Assembly (NCBI RefSeq): GCF_947495995.1
Contig: NZ_CANMAX010000002.1
Location: 682,001-746,000, forward strand
Reading direction: 5' to 3'
Length of the DNA stretch: 64,000 nt
Origin: an uncultured Tenacibaculum sp.
Lineage (GTDB): Bacteria; Bacteroidota; Bacteroidia; Flavobacteriales; Flavobacteriaceae
In this document: positions 24,368 to 33,456 of the stretch, piece after piece
Layout: each line of letters begins with the position of its first letter
How positions within the stretch are numbered: position 1 is the stretch's first letter
Made by a program: the position numbers and the translations under genes
Notes under the pieces: generated by a model
Seen by the model: the letters and a program-made list of their open reading frames with translations, nothing else
Database searches by the model: none
What the model was told of the DNA's origin: nothing

Positions 24368-27313
24368 ATGAAAAAATTATCACTACTCCTATTCTTGTGG
24401 GCACTCTTCGGGTATTCGCAGGAATATTTCCCTATTAATACTGGGGTAAAAACTTCCAAGAGCACAACTACTGCACTTACAAACGCGACTGTGTATCTTA
24501 CACCAACAAAAAGTATTAAAAAAGCCACTTTATTAATTAAAGATGGTAAAGTTCTTAACGTAGGAAAAAAGGTAACAATACCAAACGATGCTACTGTAGT
24601 AAACGTTAAAGGGAAGTTTATCTATCCTTCGTTTGTAGAAGTTTATTCTAATTTTGGTATAGCTGAGCCAAAAAGGAATAGAAACTTTGGTAGATCACCA
24701 CAGTACGATGCTTCTAGAAAAGGTTATTACTGGAATGATCATATTCGTCCTGAAACTAATCCACATACAGAATTCAAATTTGATGGTAAAAAAGCAAAAG
24801 GATTAATCGATGCTGGTTTTGGTGTTGTAAATACACATTCTGAAGATGGAATTATGCAAGGAAACGGACTTTTAGTTTCTTTAAATCCGAAATCTTCTGA
24901 AGCTTATCGTGTTTTAAGTGCAAAAACTACCAATCATTTATCATTTTCAAAAAGTAAAAAGACAGCGCAAAACTACCCAACTTCAAAAATGGGTGCTATG
25001 GCGTTACTTCGTCAAACTTATTTAGATGCTGAATGGTATGCAAATGGAAATGCTGAAAATAAAGATTTGTCTTTAGAAGCATTAAACAAGAAAAAGAATT
25101 TACCTCAAATATTTAATGCAGGTAGTTATTTAGATGTATTAAGAGCAGATAAAATTGGAGATGAATTTGGTATTCAATACACTATTTTAGGTGGCGGAGA
25201 TGAATTTGAAAGAATCAACGATATTAAAAAGACAAATGCAACTCTAATTGTTCCAATTAATTTTAGAAAAGCATATGATGTAAGCAACAAGTTTCTTGCA
25301 GATGTAATTTCTTTACGTGATATGCGTAAATGGAATCAAGAACCTTCTAATTTAGCTGTTTTAGCTAAAAACAATGTTCGTTTTGCTTTAACAACACACA
25401 AATTAAAGTCTCCAAAAAGTTTTAAAGCTAATTTAATGAAAGCTATAAAGCATGGATTTAATAAAACAAAAGCTTTAGAGGCACTAACTACTATTCCTGC
25501 AAAAATCTTACAAAACGATAAAATCGGAAATTTAAATACAGGAAGTTATGCTAACTTCTTAATTACTTCTGGTGATATTTTTGATAGTAAAACTACAGTT
25601 TATGAAAACTGGACTTTAGGTAATAAGAATATCATTAACGATATGAATATCAAAGATCTTTCAGGTAGTTACACACTAACTATAGATGGAAAAAATTATG
25701 ACTTAACTATTTCTGGAAAAGGCAACAAACAAAAAGGAGCAATTAAAAAAGGAGAGCAAAAATTAAAATCAAACTTCTCTTTTAAAGACAACTGGATACA
25801 ATTATCAATAAATGATAATAGTAGTTTTTTACGTTTAGTTGGAAAAATTGATAATTCAGCTACTTTAAACGGTACTGGTGAAGATAATAATGGCAACGCA
25901 ATAACTTGGACTGCCACTAAGAATTCAACTTCAAAAGACAAAAAGAAGAAAAGTAACAAATCTGATAAAACAGCTCCAGAAGTTGTTGCTATAAGTTATC
26001 CAAACGTTGGTTTAGGAAATGCTACAAAACCACGTCAACAAAGTATTTTAATCAAAAACGCTACTGTTTGGACTAGTGAAAATGATGAAGTCTTAAATAA
26101 TACTGACATTTATATTAAAGACGGGAAAATCTCTAAAATTGGTAAAAACTTATCTGTTAGAACAAGTAAAACTATCGACGGAACAGGAAAATTTGTAACA
26201 GCTGGAATTATAGATGAACATTCTCATATTGCAACGTCTGCTGTTAATGAAGCAGGACATAATTCTACTGCTGAAGTAAGTATCGAAGATGTTGTAGATC
26301 CAGACGATATTAATATTTACAGAAATTTAGCTGGTGGAGTAACATCTATTCAAATTTTACACGGTTCTGCAAATCCAATCGGTGGTCGTTCTGCTATCAT
26401 CAAATTAAAATGGGGTGAAAATGCAGAAAACATGATCTACAACAACTCTCCAAAATTTATAAAGTTTGCTTTAGGAGAAAATGTAAAACAATCGAACTGG
26501 GGTGACCTTCAAACGATTCGTTTTCCACAAACAAGAATGGGAGTTGAACAAGTATTTATCGATTATTTTCAACGTGCAAAAGAATATGACTCTAAAAAGA
26601 AAAGCGGACAACCATATCGTAAAGATATTGAGTTAGAAACTTTAGCAGAGATTATTAATAAAGAGCGTTTTATTTCTTGTCACTCTTATGTACAATCAGA
26701 AATTAACATGTTGATGAAAGTTGCTGAAAAATTCAATTTTAGCGTTAATACTTTCACACATATTCTTGAAGGTTATAAAGTTGCAGATAAGATGAAAGAA
26801 CACGGAGCTGGTGGTTCTACATTTGCAGATTGGTGGGCATATAAATACGAAGTAAACGATGCTATTCCATACAATTCGGCAATTATGCACAGACAAGGTG
26901 TAACTGTTGCGATTAATTCAGATGATGCAGAAATGTCAAGAAGATTAAATCAAGAAGCTGCTAAAACTGTAAAATATGGAGGTTTAACTGAGCAAGAAGC
27001 TTGGAGAACAGTTACAATCAATCCAGCCAAATTATTACATCTTGACGATAGAACAGGTAGTATAAAAATTGGTAAAGATGCAGATATCGTGGTTTGGAGT
27101 GATAATCCTTTATCTGTTTACGCTAAAGCTGAACATACTATTGTAGACGGAGCCGTTTATTTTGATATTGATACTGACAAGAAAAAAAGAAAAGCTCTTA
27201 AAGCAGAACGTGCGAAGTTAATTGCAATGATGATGGAAGAGAAAATTGGTGGTGCTCCAACGCAAGCTCCATCAAGAAAACATAAAATATTATTCCATTG
27301 TGATACTGAATAA
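24368..27313 (+). CDS. Large secreted amidohydrolase-family protein, 981 aa
   Basis: A signal peptide (MKKLSLLLFLWALFGYSQ) precedes two amidohydrolase-like halves. The first (about 40-430) keeps the composite beta-sandwich and barrel outline but has YPSFVEVYSNFG where active enzymes carry the metal-binding HxH. A beta-rich insert follows (about 440-530: SGSYTLTIDGKNYDLTISGK). The second half (about 560-945) is a full imidazolonepropionase-like domain with DEHSHI (His618, His620) and ending PAKLLHLDDRTGSIKIGKDA. Only the second half should bind metal. The next gene, 20 bp on, is a related shorter protein also lacking HxH, and the two are probably an operon and functional pair. Substrate unknown. 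Confidence 0.88.
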   Translation: MKKLSLLLFLWALFGYSQEYFPINTGVKTSKSTTTALTNATVYLTPTKSIKKATLLIKDGKVLNVGKKVTIPNDATVVNVKGKFIYPSFVEVYSNFGIAEPKRNRNFGRSPQYDASRKGYYWNDHIRPETNPHTEFKFDGKKAKGLIDAGFGVVNTHSEDGIMQGNGLLVSLNPKSSEAYRVLSAKTTNHLSFSKSKKTAQNYPTSKMGAMALLRQTYLDAEWYANGNAENKDLSLEALNKKKNLPQIFNAGSYLDVLRADKIGDEFGIQYTILGGGDEFERINDIKKTNATLIVPINFRKAYDVSNKFLADVISLRDMRKWNQEPSNLAVLAKNNVRFALTTHKLKSPKSFKANLMKAIKHGFNKTKALEALTTIPAKILQNDKIGNLNTGSYANFLITSGDIFDSKTTVYENWTLGNKNIINDMNIKDLSGSYTLTIDGKNYDLTISGKGNKQKGAIKKGEQKLKSNFSFKDNWIQLSINDNSSFLRLVGKIDNSATLNGTGEDNNGNAITWTATKNSTSKDKKKKSNKSDKTAPEVVAISYPNVGLGNATKPRQQSILIKNATVWTSENDEVLNNTDIYIKDGKISKIGKNLSVRTSKTIDGTGKFVTAGIIDEHSHIATSAVNEAGHNSTAEVSIEDVVDPDDINIYRNLAGGVTSIQILHGSANPIGGRSAIIKLKWGENAENMIYNNSPKFIKFALGENVKQSNWGDLQTIRFPQTRMGVEQVFIDYFQRAKEYDSKKKSGQPYRKDIELETLAEIINKERFISCHSYVQSEINMLMKVAEKFNFSVNTFTHILEGYKVADKMKEHGAGGSTFADWWAYKYEVNDAIPYNSAIMHRQGVTVAINSDDAEMSRRLNQEAAKTVKYGGLTEQEAWRTVTINPAKLLHLDDRTGSIKIGKDADIVVWSDNPLSVYAKAEHTIVDGAVYFDIDTDKKKRKALKAERAKLIAMMMEEKIGGAPTQAPSRKHKILFHCDTE

Positions 27314-27332
27314 GAACTTAAAATATTTAAAA

Positions 27333-28628
27333 ATGAAAAATAAATTTTTACTCATAGTATTAAGTTTCTTATTCATAGGAAATATTAATGCACAACAAAC
27401 TCCTGCATCAAAACAAACTAAAGATTATTCTATTGTTGGTGCTACTGCGCATATTGGTAATGGTAAAATTATCGAAAACTCATTGTTAGTTTTTTCTAAT
27501 GGTAAACTTACCTATGTTGGGAATAATTCTACTTCAGCTCAAAAAGGAGAAATTATTAATGCCACAGGAAAACATGTTTATCCTGGTTTTATTGCTGCAA
27601 ACACTTCTTTAGGATTAGCTGAAATTGATGCAGTAAGAGCGACAAGAGATTTTGATGAAGTTGGTAATTTCTTACCTCACATTAGAAGTATTATTGCCTA
27701 CAATGCAGAAAGTAGAGTTGTAAGCACAATGCGTCCTAATGGAATATTAATGGCACAGGTTGCTCCTAGAGGTGGAACAATTTCTGGAACATCTTCTATT
27801 GTTCAATTAGATGCTTGGAATTGGGAAGATGCTGCTATTAAATTTGATGATGCAATTCATATCAATTGGCCTTCAACTTTTAGTCGCGGTCGTTGGTGGC
27901 TTGGTGAAGATGGTAGTTTAAAGCCAAATAAAAATTATGCACAGGCTACAGAAAGAATTAAAAATTTCTTTACAAAAGCTAAAACATACATTTCTAGTAA
28001 TACTGATAAAAAGAACTTACCATACGAAGCTTTAAAAGAAGTTTTTACAGGAAAGCAAAAAGTGTTTATTCATGTAAATGGTGAAAAAGCTATCGTTGAT
28101 GTAATTAATCAATTCCATGATTTAAACATTAAAAACATTGTATTAGTTAAAGCTCATGGTGCAGAAAAAGTAGCTGACTTTATCAAAAAACATAATGTTC
28201 CAGTAATTTTAGAACGCTCGCACAGATTACCAGACAATGAAGATCAAGATTATGATTTACCATACAGAATGGCTAAAATTCTTGTTAATAAAGGAATTTT
28301 AACTGGATTAGGTATGGAAGGTGGAATGGAACGTATGAATACAAGAAATTTACCTTTCTATGCAGGAACTTATGCTGCTTATGGTTTAAGTAAAGAAGAA
28401 GCTTTACAGCTTATTACTAATAACAACGCTAAAATCTTAGGTATCGATACTATAGTTGGTACTTTAGAAGTTGGAAAAGATGCTACATTATTTATTTCTG
28501 AAGGAGATGCTCTAGATATGAGAACGAATATCATTTCAGATGCATTTATTCAAGGACGAAAAATTAGTTTAGAAACACATCAAACTAAACTCTGGAAACG
28601 TTATTCGAATAAATATAAAAATCAATAA
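27333..28628 (+). CDS. Secreted amidohydrolase-like protein lacking the HxH motif
   Basis: From ATG 27333 the product is 431 aa with signal peptide MKNKFLLIVLSFLFIGNINA; an upstream in-frame reading overlapping the previous gene is not used. It has the amidohydrolase frame (SIVGATAHIGNGKIIENSLL at the start, GTLEVGKDATLFISEGDALD at the end), but the position of the metal-binding HxH reads HVYPGFIAANTSLG. It may therefore be a non-catalytic partner of the larger amidohydrolase 20 bp upstream. Such pairs are common in Bacteroidota. The unit ends at a strong terminator. Confidence 0.87.
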   Translation: MKNKFLLIVLSFLFIGNINAQQTPASKQTKDYSIVGATAHIGNGKIIENSLLVFSNGKLTYVGNNSTSAQKGEIINATGKHVYPGFIAANTSLGLAEIDAVRATRDFDEVGNFLPHIRSIIAYNAESRVVSTMRPNGILMAQVAPRGGTISGTSSIVQLDAWNWEDAAIKFDDAIHINWPSTFSRGRWWLGEDGSLKPNKNYAQATERIKNFFTKAKTYISSNTDKKNLPYEALKEVFTGKQKVFIHVNGEKAIVDVINQFHDLNIKNIVLVKAHGAEKVADFIKKHNVPVILERSHRLPDNEDQDYDLPYRMAKILVNKGILTGLGMEGGMERMNTRNLPFYAGTYAAYGLSKEEALQLITNNNAKILGIDTIVGTLEVGKDATLFISEGDALDMRTNIISDAFIQGRKISLETHQTKLWKRYSNKYKNQ

Positions 28629-28632
28629 ACAG

Positions 28633-28668
28633 AAAAGAGCTTGGAGAAATTCAAGCTCTTTTTTTTAT
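28633..28668 (+). terminator. Intrinsic terminator after the amidohydrolase pair
   Basis: AAAAGAGCTTG (28633-28643) pairs with CAAGCTCTTTT (28652-28662), followed by a run of Ts. Confidence 0.9.
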
Positions 28669-28738
28669 AACCTTTACATAATACTTGTTTAATACTATTG
28701 AAACCATCAAAGTATATTTTCGTGACAAATTATTTATT

Positions 28739-29716
28739 ATGAAAAAAACTATACTCACACTCTTTTTTGGTTTATTTATAGCCTTAACCTCTTTTTCTCA
28801 AGCCAAGTATCATCGCGTTAAAATCTTAGGAACTACAGCTAAAGCTGTTTGCGATTATTACTCTGGTAGTTTAGTTGTTACTAGTACAAGAAAAATTAAC
28901 TTTTACGGATTATCATCTAAATTAAATGTTGGTTCGTTGTACTACACTAATTCTAAATACTATATCGTAACTCAAGCAACAGATGTTTACGAACAAGATG
29001 CAGATGATGATTGGACTGTATCTGCTCAACCAACTCCTATTACAAATTATCAATGTAAAAAATACATCAGAATAGCTAGATTAGGAAGTACATACACAGA
29101 AGCTAATCGAAATTTCTGTACCAATAGAGTTTTAGAAAATGTAAAAGCTAATTACTATTGGACAGGAACTTTAACTGTTGGTAATGTATATATTATAGAT
29201 AATGAATACTACAGAGTAGATAGTATCTCTACTACTTCTAATCAAGATGCAGATGAAAATTGGTATGGTACACACTATACAAATCCAATTAATTTTGCTT
29301 GTAAAAGATTCCACAAGTTAGGTAGAATCAGTACACCATGTAGTAACAACATTTCAAGAACTTATAAATTAAACTTAGAAAACCTTTCTTCTAAATTAAT
29401 TGCTGGTAGAAACTACAGAATCAACGGAACATATTATAAAGTAATTAGCAGTTCAGATTTTCAAGATCAAGATGCAGATGATGATTTATCTGTAAACACT
29501 TTAGTTGGACCATATTCTTGTAGAGTTGCTACTGATATTTTAAATGGAGATGAAACTAACGCGACTCCTTTTACTGTTACTGTTTATGATTTATTAGGTA
29601 AAAAAGTGAAAGAATATTCTTCTAATTCTTTAGAAAAAATTGAAGCTAAAGGATTAAGTAAAGGGTTATACATTATTAAATCTATCAAAGGAACTAAGAA
29701 AGTTTACATTCAATAA
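28739..29716 (+). CDS. Secreted repeat protein with type IX secretion sorting domain
   Basis: From ATG 28739 the product is 325 aa with signal peptide MKKTILTLFFGLFIALTSFSQ. The mature part has three imperfect repeats of about 75-85 residues, each ending in a short acidic motif (EQDADDDW, NQDADENW, DQDADDDL) followed shortly by a Cys (NYQCKKY, FACKRFH, YSCRVA). Tyr and Asn are abundant. The last 70 residues form a Por-secretion type A sorting domain (TVTVYDLLGKKVKEY to GLYIIKSIKGTKKVYIQ). The repeat is not one I recognise. The Asp cluster could bind Ca2+. Export by T9SS and attachment at the cell surface are expected. Confidence 0.8.
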   Translation: MKKTILTLFFGLFIALTSFSQAKYHRVKILGTTAKAVCDYYSGSLVVTSTRKINFYGLSSKLNVGSLYYTNSKYYIVTQATDVYEQDADDDWTVSAQPTPITNYQCKKYIRIARLGSTYTEANRNFCTNRVLENVKANYYWTGTLTVGNVYIIDNEYYRVDSISTTSNQDADENWYGTHYTNPINFACKRFHKLGRISTPCSNNISRTYKLNLENLSSKLIAGRNYRINGTYYKVISSSDFQDQDADDDLSVNTLVGPYSCRVATDILNGDETNATPFTVTVYDLLGKKVKEYSSNSLEKIEAKGLSKGLYIIKSIKGTKKVYIQ

Positions 29717-29737
29717 ACAAAATCTTATAAAAAATGG

Positions 29738-29766
29738 AAAGCTCGGTAATATCCGAGCTTTTTTTA
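29738..29766 (+). terminator. Intrinsic terminator after the T9SS repeat protein
   Basis: AAAGCTCGG (29738-29746) pairs with CCGAGCTTT (29753-29761), followed by further Ts. Confidence 0.9.
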
Positions 29767-29852
29767 TCCCTCTCCTCATTATAATAATTTTTCCCATTAA
29801 TATGTTTGTAATATAGTTATATATACTACTGAAAAAAATCACCTTAATTAGG

Positions 29853-29860
29853 TATTTTTG
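29853..29860 (+). promoter_or_regulatory. -7 element close to the RNA methyltransferase start
   Basis: TATTTTTG matches TAnnTTTG and ends 5 nt before the ATG at 29866, so the transcript would be almost leaderless. No clear TTG lies at -33. Confidence 0.4.
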
Positions 29861-29865
29861 TCACG

Positions 29866-30663
29866 ATGAAAAATATATCTAGCATACAAAATCCTTACAT
29901 AAAGAATCTTTTAAAACTTCAAGAAAAATCAAGAGAGCGAAAAAAACAAGGTCTCTTTATAGTTGAAGGACAACGAGAAATAATGTTAGCTATCAATGGT
30001 GGTTACGAAATTGAAGATATTTTAATAACCAAGGGTATTTTCAAACCCGATAATGAATTAAACTCTATTATCAACAACTTTCAAATCACAGAAATTTCAA
30101 AAGAGATTTACGATAAACTAGCTTATAGAAATTCTACTGAAGGAATAATTGCTGTAGTAAAAACAAAAATTACTTCTTTAGAAAATCTAAAACTTAAAAC
30201 AGATTCTCCTGTTATTTTGGTCATGGAAAGTATTGAAAAACCAGGAAACATTGGAGCAATGCTTCGTACTGCTGATGCAGCAAATGTTGATGCCGTTTTT
30301 ATTGCCGATCCTAAAACAGATCTATACAATCCGAATATTATAAGATCTAGTGTGGGTTGTGTTTTTACAAATACGATTGTAATGGATTCATCAGAAAATA
30401 TTATTCGTTACTTACAACAAGAAAACATCAATATTTACAGTGCTACATTACAAAATTCTAATCCATATTTTGTAGAAGATTATACTAAACCTACTGCCAT
30501 TGTCGTTGGTACAGAGGCAACAGGTTTAACTCAAATTTGGAGAGACGAAGCCACACAAAATATAAACATACCAATGCAAGGTGAAATCGACTCAATGAAT
30601 GTGTCTGTTGCTTGCGCAATATTAATTTTTGAAACTAAAAGACAACGTAAATTTTTAAATTAA
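29866..30663 (+). CDS. TrmH/SpoU-family RNA 2'-O-methyltransferase
   Basis: A 265-aa SAM-dependent RNA ribose methyltransferase. The N-terminal substrate-binding domain (about 1-95) begins SIQNPYIKNLLKLQEKSRER. The SPOUT knot domain follows with VMESIEKPGNIGAMLRTADA (motif 1), AIVVGTEATGLTQIW (motif 2) and the C-terminal IPMQGEIDSMNVSVACAILI (motif 3), which together build the SAM site. Members methylate 23S rRNA (RlmB-like) or tRNA; which position is modified cannot be told. It is followed after 7 bp by a lipoprotein gene. Confidence 0.93.
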   Translation: MKNISSIQNPYIKNLLKLQEKSRERKKQGLFIVEGQREIMLAINGGYEIEDILITKGIFKPDNELNSIINNFQITEISKEIYDKLAYRNSTEGIIAVVKTKITSLENLKLKTDSPVILVMESIEKPGNIGAMLRTADAANVDAVFIADPKTDLYNPNIIRSSVGCVFTNTIVMDSSENIIRYLQQENINIYSATLQNSNPYFVEDYTKPTAIVVGTEATGLTQIWRDEATQNINIPMQGEIDSMNVSVACAILIFETKRQRKFLN

Positions 30664-30670
30664 AAACCAA

Positions 30671-31405
30671 ATGAAAACAACATCCCCTTTATTAACCCTA
30701 TTAATCATTTTATTCTTTTCTTGCTCTTCTGATAATGACAACGGAGGAGACAATCCTGATACAGGAACCCCAGGAAGTCAAACTTGTGACGATCCTACTG
30801 CTTTTATTTTTAATGAAAAAGATAATTTTATTTTAGTAGAATTTGAAAACAATGAATTTCCAGCAGATTGGGAATTAAAAAATAGCGGCTCAGCTACAGG
30901 AAAAGGTTATTATGTTTGGGCAGGTAATCAATCATTAGGAACTCCTGGTAATGGTTTAGTTGAGTTTAAAATAAATATTAATAATCCGGGAACGTATCGT
31001 TTTTTATGGAGTTCAGCTGTAACACAAGGAAACAACGGATCAGATCACAACGATAGTTGGTTAAAATTCCCAGACGCTGATGATTTCTACGGAGAAAGAG
31101 ATGGTGCTAGAATTTATCCTAAAGGAACTGGTAAAACTCCAAATCCAAACGGAGCTTCTGCTGATGGATGGTTTAAGATCTATAGAAGTGGAAATGATTT
31201 AGATTTTAAATGGCAAGCAGCTACTTCAGATAACGATTCTCATAATGTTTATGTAAAGTTTGAAAATTCTGGTGTATATTCAATGCAAGTTTCAGCTCGT
31301 TCTTCGGGTCATGCAATAGATAAATTTATGCTATTCAACGAAAGTAATTACACACAAAATGAAGCAATTCAAAAAACTACTTTCAGCGAAATAACATGTA
31401 ACTAA
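30671..31405 (+). CDS. Lipoprotein with a predicted carbohydrate-binding-like beta-sandwich
   Basis: A 244-aa lipoprotein (LLTLLIILFFSCSSDNDNGG) with an Asp/Gly/Asn-rich linker and then one domain of about 190 residues. It has the feel of a galactose-binding-like or CBM fold: EFENNEFPADWELKN, GYYVWAGNQS, NPGTYRFLWSSAV, DSWLKFPDADDFYGERDGAR and a final VYSMQVSARSSGHAIDKFML, a pattern frequent in carbohydrate-binding modules and sugar-recognising lipoproteins. I cannot name the family. It lies only 7 bp after the methyltransferase and 27 bp before an AraC regulator. Confidence 0.75.
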   Translation: MKTTSPLLTLLIILFFSCSSDNDNGGDNPDTGTPGSQTCDDPTAFIFNEKDNFILVEFENNEFPADWELKNSGSATGKGYYVWAGNQSLGTPGNGLVEFKININNPGTYRFLWSSAVTQGNNGSDHNDSWLKFPDADDFYGERDGARIYPKGTGKTPNPNGASADGWFKIYRSGNDLDFKWQAATSDNDSHNVYVKFENSGVYSMQVSARSSGHAIDKFMLFNESNYTQNEAIQKTTFSEITCN

Positions 31406-31432
31406 CAAATATTAAAAGCTTACTAAATCGAA

Positions 31433-32305
31433 ATGAAAGAAGACATTAAAAAAATAAAATTTAATAATGTTCAAAAACCAAACTTTCAATTCGATTTAGT
31501 TGAGCTTAACGAGTTATTAAATAGAGAACTCGATCACGACTTAACAACTATACATAGAGTAGAATTTTACCATATTTTCCTCATTACAGAAGGTGATGGT
31601 TCACATACAATAGACTTCACAGAATATTCATACGAAACAGCTACTCTATTTACATTAAGAAAAAATCAACTACACTGTTTCAACAGAAGTAATAACGTTA
31701 ATGGTTATTTACTTTTATTTACTGAAGACTTTCTTCTTAGTCATTTTAATAAAATAGAAGTTTCAAAATCTATTCAGTTATTTAACAACTTACTTTCTAT
31801 GCCTAAAATCACTTTAACCAAAGATGAATTTAGTGACATACTGAAATTAATTTCTCGAATAAAAACTGAATATTTTGACACTTATGATGATTTCTCTGTT
31901 GGTATTATTAGAAGTATACTCCACATTCTTATTACCAAGCTTTACAGAATAAAAACAAGAGACAATCAAAATTTATTACAACGAAAGTATTTTAATGAAT
32001 TTATTCAGTTTCAAAAATTAGTAGAAGAAAACTACGCTACTACTAAAAAGGTTATCGATTATGCTAACCAAATGAATTGTTCTACAAAAACATTAAATAA
32101 TATCTGTAACAATATTATCGGTAAATCTGCTAAGGTTATTATAGATGAAGTTGTAATAACTCAAACCAAACGTTACTTAATTAGCACTACCCTATCGGTA
32201 AAAGAAATTGCTTATAAAGTAGGTTTTGATGAACCTTCAAACTTATATAAGTATTTCAAAAAATATACTGGCTGTCCTCCTGAGTTATTCAGAAAAAACA
32301 ACTAA
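31433..32305 (+). CDS. AraC-family transcriptional regulator
   Basis: A 290-aa cytosolic regulator. The N-terminal cupin-like sensor domain (about 20-160) includes VEFYHIFLITEGDGSHTIDF and ETATLFTLRKNQLHCF. The C-terminal double helix-turn-helix (about 190-288) includes ATTKKVIDYANQMNCSTKTL, VVITQTKRYLISTTLSVKEI and the family hallmark AYKVGFDEPSNLYKYFKKYT followed by GCPPELFRK. It probably senses a small molecule and controls nearby genes, with the NTF2-like lipoprotein 107 bp downstream a candidate target; that is inference. Confidence 0.92.
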   Translation: MKEDIKKIKFNNVQKPNFQFDLVELNELLNRELDHDLTTIHRVEFYHIFLITEGDGSHTIDFTEYSYETATLFTLRKNQLHCFNRSNNVNGYLLLFTEDFLLSHFNKIEVSKSIQLFNNLLSMPKITLTKDEFSDILKLISRIKTEYFDTYDDFSVGIIRSILHILITKLYRIKTRDNQNLLQRKYFNEFIQFQKLVEENYATTKKVIDYANQMNCSTKTLNNICNNIIGKSAKVIIDEVVITQTKRYLISTTLSVKEIAYKVGFDEPSNLYKYFKKYTGCPPELFRKNN

Positions 32306-32374
32306 AAACCACAACTTTCCCATTTTTACAGTATAAGCTTCTATTTCTACAGGCTTTAAAACAGTTTCGTAAAG

Positions 32375-32382
32375 TAATTTTG
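32375..32382 (+). promoter_or_regulatory. -7 element for the NTF2-like lipoprotein gene
   Basis: TAATTTTG matches TAnnTTTG, with TTT 17 nt upstream in place of the -33 TTG. The leader would be about 27 nt. Confidence 0.5.
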
Positions 32383-32411
32383 AACTCGTTATAAATTATC
32401 AATTTATCCTA

Positions 32412-33293
32412 ATGAAAATCAATACAATTACTATACTACTTATAACTACACTATTAATAAGTAACTGTAAAACAAATCAAAAAGAAAACAACACAGAACA
32501 AAATCAATTAAAAAAAGAAGTAAAAATGGAATTATCAAACAAAGAAAAAGTTGTTGCATTATTAAACAGCTTTAATACTGGAGACAAAACACCTGTTTCT
32601 TATATCAATCCCGAAAAATACATTCAACATAATTTAGCTGTAGGTGACGGTTTAGCTGGATTTGGAGAAATAATGAAAGCTGCACCACCACAAGGTTTTA
32701 AAGCTAATGTTGTTAGAGCATTTCAAGATGGTGATTTTGTTTTCACTCATACAGAATATGATTTCTTCGGACCTAAAGCTGGATTCGATGTTTTTCGTTT
32801 TGAAGATGGTAAAATTGTTGAACACTGGGATAATCTTTCTGAAGTAACACCTGCAAATCCTAGTGGTAGAACTCAATTCGACGGAACTACTGAAATGAAT
32901 GATACTGATAAAACTGAAGCTAATAAAGCGATTGTAAAACAGTTTGCTGAAGAAGTATTAATGAACGGTAAAATGGATAATTTAACTACGTTAATTAATC
33001 CTAACAAATATTTACAGCACAACTCTCAAGTTGCAGATGGCTTAGACGGATTGGGTGCTGCATTAAAATATTTTGCTGAAAATGGTTTAGTAATGCAATA
33101 CGATAAAGTTCATAAAGTACTTGGTGAAGGAAATTTTGTATTAACAATGAGCGAAGGAAAATTTGGTAAAGGAGATCACGTTGCTTATTACGATTTATTT
33201 AGATTAGAAAACGGACAAATTGTTGAGCATTGGGATGTAATCCAACCAATACCGGCAAAAGAAGAATGGAAAAATGAAAATGGTAAGTTTTAA
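32412..33293 (+). CDS. Lipoprotein with two SnoaL/NTF2-like domains
   Basis: A 293-aa lipoprotein (ITILLITTLLISNCKTNQ). Two homologous SnoaL-like (NTF2 fold) domains are in tandem: the first about 43-145 (KEKVVALLNSFNTGDKTPVS, YINPEKYIQHN, then VFRFEDGKIVEHWDNL) and the second about 170-285 (KAIVKQFAEEVLMNGKMDNL, LINPNKYLQHN, then LFRLENGQIVEHWDVI). The repeated INPxKYxQHN and ENGxIVEHWD pairs show an internal duplication. SnoaL-like proteins include polyketide cyclases and many proteins of unknown role; an enzymatic activity here is unproven. Lipid anchoring is unusual for the fold but common in Bacteroidota. Confidence 0.86.
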   Translation: MKINTITILLITTLLISNCKTNQKENNTEQNQLKKEVKMELSNKEKVVALLNSFNTGDKTPVSYINPEKYIQHNLAVGDGLAGFGEIMKAAPPQGFKANVVRAFQDGDFVFTHTEYDFFGPKAGFDVFRFEDGKIVEHWDNLSEVTPANPSGRTQFDGTTEMNDTDKTEANKAIVKQFAEEVLMNGKMDNLTTLINPNKYLQHNSQVADGLDGLGAALKYFAENGLVMQYDKVHKVLGEGNFVLTMSEGKFGKGDHVAYYDLFRLENGQIVEHWDVIQPIPAKEEWKNENGKF

Positions 33294-33322
33294 TCCCAAA
33301 CAATAATGCTTGTGTAAAAAGG

Positions 33323-33347
33323 AGTCAGTTTTTAACTGGCTTTTTTT
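33323..33347 (+). terminator. Intrinsic terminator after the NTF2-like gene
   Basis: AGTCAGTT (33323-33330) pairs with AACTGGCT (33334-33341) with one G-U pair, followed by seven Ts. Confidence 0.85.
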
Positions 33348-33456
33348 ATTTTAAATCAGTATGAATTAAACGCTATTCTTAAACATTTTTGTGTAATACA
33401 AATCTTTATAGTAACTTCACTTTACAATAGTAATTTGTATAGAAATACCCCTGTAA

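Noticed and set aside
27246..27332. N-terminal extension of the second amidohydrolase-like gene
   Set aside because: It overlaps the preceding gene, and the signal peptide begins at ATG 27333.
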